Counted from the first letter of the stretch, positions 1 through 8,689 are shown. The stretch: 38,752 bases of DNA from Treponema sp. (GCA_031256035.1 JAIRRJ010000033.1:1-38752); one strand, 5' to 3'. The notes: generated by a model from the letters alone, not told the origin. Program-made: numbers and translations.

Positions 1-46
1 ATATTCCCTGCCCGGCTGCCGCATCGGTTGTTCTATATTTCGCCAT
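1..46 (-). CDS. 5' end of a CDS running off the left edge, possibly a transposase
   Basis: Only 15 codons are visible: an ATG at 46-44 reading MAKYRTTDAAAGQGI. A strong ribosome binding site, GGAGGGG, lies just upstream on the same strand, which makes a real start likely. The beginning resembles the MA-x-Y-K/R-x-T-D...GQG N-terminus I recall from IS1182/IS4-like DDE transposases. That identification is from memory of the family and rests on very few residues. No terminal inverted repeat could be confirmed in the upstream 50-120 bases. It could be an unrelated gene. Confidence 0.4.
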   Translation of the reverse strand, partial: MAKYRTTDAAAGQGI

Positions 47-120
47 GTTCCCCTCCGCTTCTTCTACTATACCTTCTGTATTAGATTGCTGAAACGGATT
101 TTCCTACAAACTCCGGAGAA

Positions 121-190
121 CGCAAAGTTCGCAAAGAAAAAAAGAAGGATAAGAATACCAATCCTTTATCTTCCCTTTGCGTTCTTTGCG
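121..190. repeat. Imperfect palindrome built from CGCAAAG words
   Basis: The left arm (121-136) is CGCAAAGttCGCAAAG and the right arm (175-190) is CTTTGCGttCTTTGCG, so 14 of 16 bases can pair. A second, weaker pairing (GAAGGATAAG against CTTTATCTTC) lies inside. It occupies the gap between the edge gene and the DUF6273 gene and could fold as a long hairpin in either transcript. It is of the same architectural type as three other word-based palindromes in this window (1098-1169, 29817-29894, 29945-30023), though with a different word. Confidence 0.7.
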
Positions 191-246
191 ACTTCGTGAG
201 CTTTGCGTGATGAAATTCGAGAAAATATTTTAACAAGGAGTGTTTT

Positions 247-1062
247 ATGTCAGATTTGAAATGGGACTGTTCCTGTGGAAATGCCGGAAACAACGGCAAA
301 TTCTGCACCGCTTGCGGTAAAGCCGCAGCATTAACGCCTGATAAAGCCGGAACATTGCCAAAAAATGCCGAGATAATCAAATTCGGAACATTCGATTGGC
401 TGGTGCTTCAACGTAAAGGAAATTCCGCGCTGCTAATCACGAAAGGCATAGTAGAAATGGGGCCATATCATACTGAAATGAAAGGCACAACATGGGAAAA
501 CTCTTCTATACGAAAATACCTCAACGGAAAATTTCTTGAGAAATTCAGCCCTCAGGAAAGGGAAAGAATAGTTGAAGTTACCAATCAAAACCCCGACAAC
601 CCCTGGTACAATGCATTGGGAACAAATTTTGAAGGCAAAGAAAAAGGGCTTGCCCGCGTTCAAAAAGGCGGGAACCCTACAAATGATAAAATATTCCTTC
701 TGTCCATAGAAGAAGTATGCACGCTTTTCGGAGACTCAACGGCGCGATTGCGAAACAAAGGTTTTACCCAAAACGGTGTTAATTTCAAATTAGACAACCC
801 CAACACTCCCAACATTATGAGCTATATAATAATTATCTCCGATCAAAACGACAAAAACAGAACAGCAATTATGCCGGCAACGTTATCTCCCAGAAAAAAA
901 GAAGAGGCATACAGTTGGTGGCTTCGTTCTCCCGGTGAAGCAGACATTAAAGCCGCGTTAATCGGGAATAAAGGAAATATTTGGATGGGTGGAGAACTTA
1001 TCTGGGCAAAACAATCAAGCAAATTTAAAGGCATACGCCCTGCATTGTGGCTAAAGGTATAA
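247..1062 (+). CDS. DUF6273-like protein with N-terminal zinc-ribbon
   Basis: A 271-residue protein with an ATG start behind a good AAGGAG site. Residues 8-24 form a small zinc-ribbon-like knuckle (C8-x-C10 ... C20-x2-C23). The rest resembles the DUF6273 family, recognised by the SWWLRSPG motif near residue 225 and the C-terminal RPALWLKV. This fold is related to formylglycine-enzyme/C-type-lectin-like domains and is common in large paralogous sets in termite-gut treponemes and Clostridia. Its function is unknown and no catalytic residues can be assigned. No signal peptide is visible, so it is probably cytoplasmic. It stands alone, with a word-type palindrome on each side (121-190 and 1098-1169). 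The family call is from motif recognition only. Confidence 0.75.
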   Translation: MSDLKWDCSCGNAGNNGKFCTACGKAAALTPDKAGTLPKNAEIIKFGTFDWLVLQRKGNSALLITKGIVEMGPYHTEMKGTTWENSSIRKYLNGKFLEKFSPQERERIVEVTNQNPDNPWYNALGTNFEGKEKGLARVQKGGNPTNDKIFLLSIEEVCTLFGDSTARLRNKGFTQNGVNFKLDNPNTPNIMSYIIIISDQNDKNRTAIMPATLSPRKKEEAYSWWLRSPGEADIKAALIGNKGNIWMGGELIWAKQSSKFKGIRPALWLKV

Positions 1063-1097
1063 TAAAAGCATGGGATACTGCGCATAACAGGGACGCC

Positions 1098-1169
1098 AGT
1101 GAGTAGTGAGCAGTGTGTGTGAGACAAAACTTTCGGACACCAACACTGCTCACTGGACACTGCTCACTA
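1098..1169. repeat. Imperfect palindrome built from AGTGAGCAGTG words
   Basis: TAGTGAGCAGTGT (1104-1116) is the exact reverse complement of ACACTGCTCACTA (1157-1169), and a second partial copy of the right arm sits at 1143-1154. The loop holds AAAACTTTCGGACACC (1126-1141), which resembles one arm of the 45-bp element at 24782-24826 and 33833-33877. This may be a degenerate third copy. It lies between two convergent genes and may act as a bidirectional terminator, although there is no long T tract. Confidence 0.7.
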
Positions 1170-1174
1170 CCTTG

Positions 1175-2356
1175 TTACTGTAACTTGCGGTAATAATTTG
1201 TCTGATTGTTAAATTCAAAAATATTTTTGATGATTATTTTGCCGTTATCAAGTTTAATGTATTTGCTTTTGAATAGTTTTTGCAGCTCTGCATGGCCTTC
1301 ACCCTGAGAAAGACCGATCATATTAAGAAGCTCTTTGGGGCCGAATTCAAATTCATAATCCTCTCTGATATTAAGGTTAACGCGCCTTTTTTCAAGCTGT
1401 ATAAGCAGTATATCGTGCATACGTCCCAGAGGATCGTTGATTTGGGTATTGGCAATCTGCTTGTACATAATCCATATCCGTTTTGCAAGCAGGCTGGTAA
1501 GGCTGGTGATAAGCGTATGCTGAGTGCTTAGCAAATGTTCAAAATTAGCCTGATTTACAACCATAATGCGGCAGTCTTCATAAGCGATTGCACATGCTCC
1601 CCGGCGTTTGGATTCCAGCAGCGCCATTTCTCCGAAAATATCTCCGTCTTTTAGGATTGCAAGCAATATCTCGTTGTTATCTGCTATTTTGGATATTTTT
1701 ACCATTCCCTTTTTTATAATAAAAACTTCTTCTCCCGGCTCGCCTTCAGAAAATATCATGGTGTTCTTTGGATAGACCCTTGTTAAGTCATCTATTTTTT
1801 TATATTGCACTTCTGTTTTTCCGGTAGAGGATATTTCATTTATGCGTTTCTGTACCGCTTCGGTGAAAACACTGTCAGGGCAATAGTCCATGTATTTGCG
1901 AAAAGCGTAAAGAGCAGCGTCATATTGTTTATGACCGGTATAATATTCACCGACAAAAAAAAGATGACCGGCATTTATTTCAGAATTGCTTTTAAGGGCA
2001 ATTCCTGTAAGTATTTCGTTCAAATTACGCATCTGTCTTGAAAACTCTTTCAGAATCTTTTTCGCCATTGGGGCGTTGTTTTTAATAAAATTGTCAAATT
2101 GAGCATACGATACCTTTATTAAAACAGCGTCACTCGCGGCCAGAGCGGTTTCAATTTGATTATGACCTGCCATGGTGGAAATGATGCCGAACATATCGCC
2201 GGGACCCAGATTTTCATTCTTTTTCCATGCCGATGCAAGTATTTCCCTTGTAATACGTACTGTTCCTTCCTGAATAATATAAAACTGTTCGGGAACCCGT
2301 TTGTCTTCTACAGTGATATAGGTGCCTTTTGAAAATCTGGATATATCGTACTTCAT
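1175..2356 (-). CDS. Crp/Fnr-type protein with two cyclic-nucleotide-binding domains
   Basis: A 393-residue cytoplasmic regulator-like protein. Residues about 5-115 form a first cNMP-binding fold (LGPGDMFGIISTMAG) that lacks the phosphate-binding Arg. A TPR-like helical link follows (about 130-175). A second cNMP-binding domain (about 185-300) has the canonical FGEMALL followed by RRGA, so it probably binds ligand. The C-terminal 70 residues resemble a degenerate Crp winged helix (ELLNMIGLSQGEGHAELQKL). It could be a transcription factor or a signalling scaffold. It lies 59 bases downstream of the vWA gene in the same direction and may be cotranscribed. The start ATG has only a weak AAAAAG site. 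A class III cyclase-like protein is encoded 23 kb away in this window, but no functional link is shown. Confidence 0.8.
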   Translation of the reverse strand: MKYDISRFSKGTYITVEDKRVPEQFYIIQEGTVRITREILASAWKKNENLGPGDMFGIISTMAGHNQIETALAASDAVLIKVSYAQFDNFIKNNAPMAKKILKEFSRQMRNLNEILTGIALKSNSEINAGHLFFVGEYYTGHKQYDAALYAFRKYMDYCPDSVFTEAVQKRINEISSTGKTEVQYKKIDDLTRVYPKNTMIFSEGEPGEEVFIIKKGMVKISKIADNNEILLAILKDGDIFGEMALLESKRRGACAIAYEDCRIMVVNQANFEHLLSTQHTLITSLTSLLAKRIWIMYKQIANTQINDPLGRMHDILLIQLEKRRVNLNIREDYEFEFGPKELLNMIGLSQGEGHAELQKLFKSKYIKLDNGKIIIKNIFEFNNQTNYYRKLQ

Positions 2357-2415
2357 CTTTTTGTATTTTAATTATATTGGCTTTATTTTTTTACGTCAAT
2401 TACCAACGGCAAACC

Positions 2416-3519
2416 TTACTGCGGAAGTATTATCGCGTTGACCTTGATTCCCTTTTCTTCGACAGCCTTGTCAACCATCTCTTTTGTAATCTTGCCCCTC
2501 GGCTTTGGATGGGGCGGCGCATCCCCGATAAGGATCATTACCTTTGACTGAGCCTCCCAGGGAAAGCCGGTCGCTCCCGCATGGAGGGCTTCGTATACCG
2601 CTTCCGGTATGTCTCCGCCGCCGCGGACGCGTATTGCGTCAAGCTCCTTCTGGAATTTCGCAAAGTCGTCTGTAAAGGGGACGATTTTTGTAAGGTAGTC
2701 CTCGTGATAGTCCTTGTACAAAACCATGCCTATTCTGAATGAAGGGAAACTTCCGGTGATGTCCCTCAGCATGGGGATGAGTTTTTCCCTCACCGGATCG
2801 ATATATTTTTTCATGCTGCCTGTGGTATCAAGGCAGATAACGATGTCAATATATCTGCCTCTTTCTTTTTGCAGTGTGTCGCGTATTTTATCGGTTAAGT
2901 CGTCTGTGCCGCCCGCATAAATTAAATCCCCGCCGCCGGTCTTTGCAATTTCATTAAATTTATCGACTGCCTCTTTCAGGAAATTACCCGCTGGCGGGCC
3001 GGGCGGCGGAAGCTGGCTTGCTTCAAGGACAAACGGGTTGTCTTTGAAACTTCCGCGGTAATCAGCATAAGGAAGGGAAAAAGCCCTTATGTTAAGGTAT
3101 GTTCCGTCCTTGACATAAACCTCTCCGTGCCGCCCCGGGGCGTATCCGTAATAGAGAACATACGGTATGTAAATGTGGAAAGCCTGCCCGAACTCGGCAT
3201 GGGATACAGGCGTTGAAGAAACAAGCGAGTATATTCTGCTTTCTCTGGGCAGGGGGATGCCGTCAATGATACGGATTTCACCGCCGTTTACAGGATTCCA
3301 TTCGGCGGTGCGGTAGGCGTAATTGTCAGACTGCAAAGCGGGGTCTCTTGTGGATTCTGTCAAAAGAACCGAGGCAATGCCCGGTTTTTTCCTGATGAAC
3401 AGGTGGAAGCCGCCGTCCGTCCTCAATTCAATTCTTAAATCACCGCTAGAAATATTCAAATCCTGCGAATATGCGCAATAACAGACAAAAAACAGGGGCA
3501 CAAAAAACCATTTATTCAT
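2416..3519 (-). CDS. Exported von Willebrand factor type A domain protein
   Basis: A 367-residue protein with a signal peptide (MNKWFFVPLFFVCYCAYSQ, likely cleaved near residue 19). The first 200 residues are beta-rich and unassigned. The C-terminal part from about residue 224 is a vWA domain with an intact MIDAS motif (DTTGS, 231-235), and a later segment with GGGDIPEAV fits the remaining metal-coordinating loops. Such domains bind ligands through a divalent metal. Here it probably acts in the periplasm or on the outer membrane. The protein ends immediately after the vWA fold. It is divergent from the HD gene and upstream of the cNMP-binding gene. Confidence 0.8.
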   Translation of the reverse strand: MNKWFFVPLFFVCYCAYSQDLNISSGDLRIELRTDGGFHLFIRKKPGIASVLLTESTRDPALQSDNYAYRTAEWNPVNGGEIRIIDGIPLPRESRIYSLVSSTPVSHAEFGQAFHIYIPYVLYYGYAPGRHGEVYVKDGTYLNIRAFSLPYADYRGSFKDNPFVLEASQLPPPGPPAGNFLKEAVDKFNEIAKTGGGDLIYAGGTDDLTDKIRDTLQKERGRYIDIVICLDTTGSMKKYIDPVREKLIPMLRDITGSFPSFRIGMVLYKDYHEDYLTKIVPFTDDFAKFQKELDAIRVRGGGDIPEAVYEALHAGATGFPWEAQSKVMILIGDAPPHPKPRGKITKEMVDKAVEEKGIKVNAIILPQ

Positions 3520-3570
3520 ACCTATATTTATCGGAAAAAGTACGGTATATTGTTACCGGAAGGAGATAAA

Positions 3571-4386
3571 ATGAAATCAACAAGAGAACTTAGCGTTGAC
3601 AATAAGCTGATGGAAATGGTCGGCGGTTTCGGGCTTTCAGGGAAGGCTGTAGCTGCCCTTAAATTAATGCTTGACGACGAAGAAATTCAGGCATCCCAGG
3701 AATACGCGAATGTCGTTTCAATTGTAAGGCTGGGTTACAATGATCACGGCCCGGTACACATGCGCACGGTCGCGCTCAATTCGGTTATAATGTTTGATCT
3801 TTTAAGAAAGGCGGGGATAAAAACCAGTCTTGAAAAAGACGGATGCGGCGATTTTGAAGACAGCCTGACGGCAGTATTGATCGCGTCCATGTTTCACGAT
3901 CTTGGCATGGGCATGGGGCGCCATAACCATGAACTGCACAGTACGGTTCTCGCCATGCCCATCATTGACCGCCTGCTTGCCAAAGTATATGACGACAGCC
4001 TTAACAAGAGGGTAATGATCCGCGCGCTTGCGCTGGAAGGAATTGCCGGGCACATGGGAAGCATCAGCATCTCTTCTCTTGAAGCCGGAGTTGTGCAGGT
4101 TGCGGACGGATGCGACATGACCAAGGGTCGCGCGCGCATCCCCATCTCCCTGCTTCATACTCCGCGGGTAGGACACATTCATCAGTACTCCGCCAATTCA
4201 ATCGAAGAAGTGCGTATCAGCGCAGGCGCGGAAAAACCTGTACGTGTTGACGTGCATATGTCAAGCGAAGTCGGCCTTTTTCAGGTTGAAGAGGTTCTGC
4301 TGCACAAGATTGCAAACAGTACCGCCAAGCCGCACATTGAGTTATACGCCAAGGTGCGTGATGACGAAGAAAAAAGGTATTTATAG
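3571..4386 (+). CDS. HD-domain phosphohydrolase-like protein
   Basis: The start is taken as ATG 3571 behind GGAAGGAG, rather than the upstream in-frame TTG at 3550. This gives 271 residues. The HD signature is FHDLGMG (H109, D110). Further candidate metal ligands are H59 in NDHGP, H118/H120, and the His in AGHMGS near residue 164, as in metal-dependent HD phosphohydrolases. The last 75 residues are a distinct C-terminal region rich in beta strands. Substrate is unknown and could be a nucleotide, a (p)ppGpp-like signal or a phosphomonoester. The gene ends 8 bases before an ABC-importer operon, so it is probably cotranscribed with it, but nothing shows that it participates in transport. Confidence 0.75.
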   Translation: MKSTRELSVDNKLMEMVGGFGLSGKAVAALKLMLDDEEIQASQEYANVVSIVRLGYNDHGPVHMRTVALNSVIMFDLLRKAGIKTSLEKDGCGDFEDSLTAVLIASMFHDLGMGMGRHNHELHSTVLAMPIIDRLLAKVYDDSLNKRVMIRALALEGIAGHMGSISISSLEAGVVQVADGCDMTKGRARIPISLLHTPRVGHIHQYSANSIEEVRISAGAEKPVRVDVHMSSEVGLFQVEEVLLHKIANSTAKPHIELYAKVRDDEEKRYL

Positions 4387-4394
4387 CCTGCGTT

Positions 4395-5435
4395 ATGCGA
4401 AAACCAGCGAAGTTTGGTCTGTTTCCGCTTGTATTGTTTTTTGCGCTGTCCGGCTGTTTTTCCAAAGAGACAACGAAGAGTTCTTCTTCCCGTTATTTTG
4501 AAGATTCATCGGGGCGGCGGATAGAGCTTCCGGCGGAAATAAAAACAATATCCCCGTCAGGATGGCTTGCGCAGATTTTTTTGATTTCAGCCGCGCCTGA
4601 TATGCTTGCCTCATTAAGCGTCCCGCTCTCCGCCGCGGAGAAAGAGTTCCTTCCGTCTTTTGACAACCTTCCTGTTACCGGAACATTTTACGGGCAAGGC
4701 GCCTTTAACCCCGAAGAGATTGCGCGGATTGCACCGGACGTCATCATCGACATAGGGGCTGCAAAAGAAAACATCGCAGACGATATGGACGCATTTACAA
4801 AATCAACAGGGATTCCTGTTATTCACATAACGGCAGATTTACGCAATACCCCCGATGCCTTCCGTCTCTTGGGCAGTTTACTTTCCATTGAAGAAAAATG
4901 CGAAGCTCTTGCCGTTTTCTGCGAAAAGACGCTTTTGGCTGTTGATAACGTTATGGGCAAAACGGGACTTGTAAAAAAACAGGCTCTCTTCTGCGTAGGG
5001 CCTCGCGGCATGAGCGTGCTTGCGAAGGGTTCTTTTCATTGCGAGACCTTTGACTGGATTGCAGATAATGTCGCAGTCGTGAACAACCCTTCCGCGCGCG
5101 CCACGGGAAACGAAACAAACCCCGAACAGATTTTGCTCATTGACCCGCAGGTGATTGTTTTCGGCAGTGAAAGCGTATACTTAAAGGACGATCCTTTTTG
5201 GAAGCAGTTAAGCGCATTCAAAACTAATCAGTATTTCAGAACACCTGAAGGACCGTATAACTGGATGGGGTTTCCCCCTTCGATAAACCGCTATCTTGGG
5301 ATTCTCTGGCTTGCAAAACAGCTCTACCCCCAATTTGCGGATTACGATCTTTATGACGAATGTGCGGAATATTACAGGCTCTTCTATGGATATGATCTTT
5401 CCCGCATACGTTTCGCTCAATTGACAGGCCGGTAA
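4395..5435 (+). CDS. BtuF/FepB-like substrate-binding lipoprotein of an ABC importer
   Basis: A 346-residue lipoprotein. The signal peptide ends in the lipobox LSGC (Cys near residue 21). It is followed by a periplasmic-binding fold of the metal-chelate class (Peripla_BP_2), with FEDSSGRRIELP at the start, RIAPDVIIDIGA in the first lobe, and the long connecting helix typical of class III binding proteins. This class binds ferric siderophores, heme or cobalamin. The ligand cannot be decided here because no biosynthetic or riboswitch context is present. The stop overlaps the start of the permease gene by one base, and the ATPase gene follows, forming a complete three-gene importer. No TonB-dependent receptor is encoded nearby. 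Confidence 0.88.
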   Translation: MRKPAKFGLFPLVLFFALSGCFSKETTKSSSSRYFEDSSGRRIELPAEIKTISPSGWLAQIFLISAAPDMLASLSVPLSAAEKEFLPSFDNLPVTGTFYGQGAFNPEEIARIAPDVIIDIGAAKENIADDMDAFTKSTGIPVIHITADLRNTPDAFRLLGSLLSIEEKCEALAVFCEKTLLAVDNVMGKTGLVKKQALFCVGPRGMSVLAKGSFHCETFDWIADNVAVVNNPSARATGNETNPEQILLIDPQVIVFGSESVYLKDDPFWKQLSAFKTNQYFRTPEGPYNWMGFPPSINRYLGILWLAKQLYPQFADYDLYDECAEYYRLFYGYDLSRIRFAQLTGR

Positions 5436-6424
5436 TGTCGAAACAGGCAAGGATAATCCTTGTGCTTGCGGCGCTTCTTGCCGCCGCAATCCTTGCGTCC
5501 CTCCTTACCGGGCGCTACCCCATTCCGTTATCCGCTCTTTGGCAGCGTATTGTGTACGGCAGTTTTCCAAAGCCGCAAATGGAAGCGGTGTTTTTCACCG
5601 TGCGCCTGCCGCGGGTGCTCATGGCGATCCTTGCCGGAGCGGCTCTTGCGGCGGCAGGAGCGAGCTTTCAGGGAGTATTTCAAAATCCTCTGGCTTCCCC
5701 CGACATGCTTGGAGCTTCATCAGGCGCGGCGACAGGAGCGGCGCTCGCAATTCTTTTAAGGCTGCCAAGTATTCTCGTAACGGCCTCTGCTTTTGCCATG
5801 AGCCTTATAACCATTGCTGTTGTAATGCTCTTGGGAGAAAAAGTCAGATCAAAGAAGATCATCGCGCTTGTCCTTGCCGGGCTTATGATTTCATCAATGC
5901 ACAATGCCGCGGTTTCCTGGATGAAACTCATTGCCGATACGCACAACACCCTGCCTGAAATAGTCTTCTGGCTGATGGGGTCTCTTGCAAAAGTAAGGCC
6001 TGTAGAAATTAAATTTACGATTATACCAATGATCGCAGGCCTTGTTATGCTTTTTATCTGCCGCTGGAAAATAAACCATTTAACTTTCAGCGATGACGAA
6101 GCCAGATCAATGGGCGTCAATGTAAAAAGCACAAGGGCTTTGGTGATTGTTTCTTCCACCCTGATAACCGCCGCCGCCGTTTCCGTATGCGGGATTATCG
6201 GCTGGGCAGGGCTTGTCGTTCCCCACATCTGCCGCAAGCTTACCGGCAATAATTACCTGACACTGATGCCCTCTTCCATGATTGCAGGCGCGCTGTTTCT
6301 GCTCGTCATCGACAATATTTCGCGTAACCTTTTCAGCGCGGAAATTCCTCTGGGGATTCTTACGTCATTATTCGGCGCGCCATTTTTCCTGTGGCTTGTT
6401 ACGCGAAAAGGGGACATTTGGTGA
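5435..6424 (+). CDS. FecCD/BtuC-type ABC permease
   Basis: A 329-residue multi-span inner-membrane protein. The N-terminus reads LLTGRYPIPLSALWQRI. It is followed by the diagnostic FecCD signature RLPRVLMAILAGAALAAAG, then QNPLASPDMLGASSGA. The cytoplasmic coupling segment ends near SVCGIIGWAGLVVPHICR. Length and about ten hydrophobic segments fit the BtuC family, which works as a homodimer. It overlaps the upstream binding-protein gene by one base and the downstream ATPase gene by four bases (GTGA), so translation is likely coupled. Substrate is a metal chelate or corrinoid by family only. Confidence 0.92.
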   Translation: MSKQARIILVLAALLAAAILASLLTGRYPIPLSALWQRIVYGSFPKPQMEAVFFTVRLPRVLMAILAGAALAAAGASFQGVFQNPLASPDMLGASSGAATGAALAILLRLPSILVTASAFAMSLITIAVVMLLGEKVRSKKIIALVLAGLMISSMHNAAVSWMKLIADTHNTLPEIVFWLMGSLAKVRPVEIKFTIIPMIAGLVMLFICRWKINHLTFSDDEARSMGVNVKSTRALVIVSSTLITAAAVSVCGIIGWAGLVVPHICRKLTGNNYLTLMPSSMIAGALFLLVIDNISRNLFSAEIPLGILTSLFGAPFFLWLVTRKGDIW

Positions 6425-7146
6425 ATGTTCTGGAAGTTCGCGATCTTTGCTTTTCATACGGTGAAAAATCCATCCTTGAAAACATCAATTTTGAACTGCG
6501 CAGGGGCGAATTGCTTGCGGTGCTGGGAGCTAACGGCAGCGGGAAAAGCACTTTGTTCCGCTGCCTGTTGGGGCTAGATAACCGTTACAACGGAAAAGTG
6601 ATCCTTGAAGGCGAGGACATACGCGGGAAAAAACCAGCGGAAATGGCGCGTCTTATGTCATACGTCCCGCAAAAAATTCAGAGCGTTTTTAATTATTCTG
6701 TAACGGATATGGTTTTGATGGGCATGACATCAGGAGGAAGGCTGCCTTTGAAACGCCACTATGAAGATGTAACCGTGATCCTCAAAGAAACAGGCATTTC
6801 AACGCTTGCAGACCGGGATTTCAGGGAACTGTCGGGCGGCGAACAGCAGCTTGTACTGATTGCGCGTGCGCTGGCTCAAAAGGCTCGAATACTGGTCATG
6901 GACGAGCCTGACACCGGCCTTGACTACGGCAATCAGCAGAGGTTAAGCGCCAAAATAAAAGAACTGACCAAAAGCGGTTGCAGCATCATTCTTTCTACCC
7001 ACAATCCCAATCAGGCTTCTCGTTTCGCGGACAGGGTTCTTGCCATCCATGATCGAAAAATTGCCGCCCTCGGCGCCCCTGAGGTAGTAACCGAAGAATT
7101 AATCAACACTTTATACGGACTATCACCTTTGGTAATCATGGAGTAA
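6421..7146 (+). CDS. FepC/BtuD-type ABC transporter ATPase
   Basis: The start is taken as GTG 6421, which overlaps the permease stop as GTGA and has AAAAGGGGA upstream. This gives 241 residues beginning MNVLEVRDLCFSYG. An upstream in-frame ATG at 6391 would add ten residues inside the permease gene. Walker A is GANGSGKST, the signature is LSGGEQQ, Walker B is ARILVMDEPDTGLD, and the switch His is in LSTHNP. The subclass matches the ATPases of siderophore, heme and cobalamin importers. It is the third gene of the importer operon, and aroC follows after only nine bases. Confidence 0.92.
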   Translation: MNVLEVRDLCFSYGEKSILENINFELRRGELLAVLGANGSGKSTLFRCLLGLDNRYNGKVILEGEDIRGKKPAEMARLMSYVPQKIQSVFNYSVTDMVLMGMTSGGRLPLKRHYEDVTVILKETGISTLADRDFRELSGGEQQLVLIARALAQKARILVMDEPDTGLDYGNQQRLSAKIKELTKSGCSIILSTHNPNQASRFADRVLAIHDRKIAALGAPEVVTEELINTLYGLSPLVIME

Positions 7147-7155
7147 CATAACAAC

Positions 7156-8199
7156 ATGGCGGGAAACACTTTTGGCAAATTATTCAGGGTAACAACTTTC
7201 GGCGAGTCCCACGGCGCTGCCATGGGCTGCGTCATAGACGGATGCCCGGCTGGGCTTGAGCTGTCTATCGCCGACATTGAAACAGAATTAAAACGCCGCA
7301 GGCCTAACAGCGCGTCCGGTTCAAGAGATGAAGTTGATACGCCGGAAATCTTATCCGGTGTTTTTGAAGGCAAAACCCTGGGAACCCCCATCGCCATTGT
7401 GGTGCGTAATACCAATCAAAACAGCGCCGATTATGACGCGCTTAAAGACATTTACAGACCGGGACACGCCGACTTTACATGGGAGGCGAAATATGGTTCG
7501 AGGGATCACCGGGGAGGCGGCAGAAGTTCCGGCAGGGAAACATTGTGCCGCGTTGCCGCAGGGGCAACAGCGAAAAAATTGCTTGCGAGAGATGGCATCA
7601 ACATAAGGGCATGGACGTCTTCGATTGCTGGGCTAAAAATGCCCGTTCCCGGAGAAGATGGATTTATTTTTGATGAGATTGAACGCAATCCCCTTCGCGT
7701 CCCGGCGGATGCACAGGAAGTAATGACGAAAATTGAAGCGCTCCGCAAAGAAGGCGACAGCGCGGGCGGCATTATTTCATGTCAGATAACGGGAGTTCCC
7801 GTTGGGCTTGGAGAACCTGTCTTTGACAAACTGGACGCGCGCCTTGCCGCCGCGATACTGTCCATCGGCGCATGTAAGGGAATAGAATTTGGCGCTGGAT
7901 TTGCCGCCGCCGCAATGACAGGCAGTGAGAATAACGCGGCAGACAATTCAGGCGGAATCCTTGGCGGCATTTCAACAGGGCAGGAAATCTTTTTCAACGC
8001 GGCTTTCAAGCCGACGCCTTCTATCGGGAAGCCTCAAAAAACCAAAGACAAAGACGGTAATATGAGGGAGATTGAAATTAAGGGGCGGCATGACGTGTGC
8101 ATTGTTCCCCGCGCCGTGCCGGTAGTAGAAGCGATGGCTGCCCTTGTTCTTGCTGATTTTATGCTGCTACAGCGCGCCGCAAGGCTTCAGCCGGGCTGA
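7156..8199 (+). CDS. aroC: Chorismate synthase
   Basis: A 347-residue enzyme converting 5-enolpyruvylshikimate-3-phosphate to chorismate, using reduced FMN as a catalytic cofactor. Family signatures are present in order: GESHG near residue 17, RPGHADFTWEAKYG, DHRGGGRSSGRET, and near the C-terminus GRHDVCIVPRAVPVVEAM. Length is normal. It starts nine bases after the ABC ATPase gene with no clear ribosome binding site of its own, so it may be read from the same transcript. That is an unusual pairing of an importer with the shikimate pathway. A hairpin overlaps its stop codon. Confidence 0.97.
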   Translation: MAGNTFGKLFRVTTFGESHGAAMGCVIDGCPAGLELSIADIETELKRRRPNSASGSRDEVDTPEILSGVFEGKTLGTPIAIVVRNTNQNSADYDALKDIYRPGHADFTWEAKYGSRDHRGGGRSSGRETLCRVAAGATAKKLLARDGINIRAWTSSIAGLKMPVPGEDGFIFDEIERNPLRVPADAQEVMTKIEALRKEGDSAGGIISCQITGVPVGLGEPVFDKLDARLAAAILSIGACKGIEFGAGFAAAAMTGSENNAADNSGGILGGISTGQEIFFNAAFKPTPSIGKPQKTKDKDGNMREIEIKGRHDVCIVPRAVPVVEAMAALVLADFMLLQRAARLQPG

Positions 8200-8203
8200 A
8201 GCC
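8183..8203. terminator. Hairpin overlapping the aroC stop
   Basis: GGCTTCAG (8183-8190) pairs with CTGAAGCC (8196-8203) around a CCGGG loop, followed by AGTTTTA. The stem includes the last aroC codons and its TGA stop. The T run is short, so termination may be partial. The convergent DUF6941-type gene ends at 8208, and the hairpin could serve both strands. Confidence 0.6.
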
Positions 8204-8207
8204 AGTT

Positions 8208-8594
8208 TTAACCTTTTCTGATATACAGGGGAATGGAAGCCGCTTCTTTATCGTCAAGGAAAAGCACAAAGTTAATCACACCCGGATTCTTAAAATGCAG
8301 ATTCGATATTGCAAACACAAGATTCGAGACCGTAGTCGCGTTTCCAACTCCATTCACCTCAAGATTGCCGCTTACTGTCTCCATGCTCATCTCACCGTCA
8401 AGATCGCGGGTCTCAATACGAAAAGTGTGGTTGGTGTATTCCCAAATATCAAAACGCAGTCGTATCACAACAGAAAGCTGCGGATGAATACACGGAAAGT
8501 TACGGGAGACAATTGAATCAAAAGTCCCTACGATGGTTAATTTACCGCCGTTATGCTGCGCAAAGTCGCAAAGTGTAAAAATCTCGATTTTGAT
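8208..8594 (-). CDS. DUF6941-like protein with an apparent ATC start codon
   Basis: Read from ATC 8594, the frame gives 128 residues: (M)KIEIFTLCDFAQHNGGKL..., then GTFDSI, and ending PLYIRKG. This matches what I recall of the DUF6941 family in both N-terminal pattern and length. A ribosome binding site AAAGAGG lies six bases before the ATC. In this frame a TAA lies ten codons further upstream, and no ATG, GTG or TTG occurs until GTG 8468, which would remove the first 42 residues, including the conserved start of the domain. The gene is therefore either initiated at a non-standard codon or has lost its start. Probably cytoplasmic, of unknown function, convergent with aroC. Confidence 0.65.
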   Translation of the reverse strand: MKIEIFTLCDFAQHNGGKLTIVGTFDSIVSRNFPCIHPQLSVVIRLRFDIWEYTNHTFRIETRDLDGEMSMETVSGNLEVNGVGNATTVSNLVFAISNLHFKNPGVINFVLFLDDKEAASIPLYIRKG

Positions 8595-8689
8595 GTTATA
8601 CCTCTTTATACCATGTTAACACAATTACCAGTTAAGGAACACTACCTTACTTGACGCATTACAGACAGCTTGACAATGAAACCACAAAT

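Noticed and set aside
81..380. Open frame on the minus strand over 81-380
   Set aside because: It covers the word palindrome and the 5' part of the DUF6273 gene, has no ribosome binding site, and shows no recognisable protein features.
5680..6249. Long minus-strand open frame (189 codons) inside the permease gene
   Set aside because: It is a shadow of the FecCD-type permease, whose motifs are clear. The antisense product has no domain or start signal.
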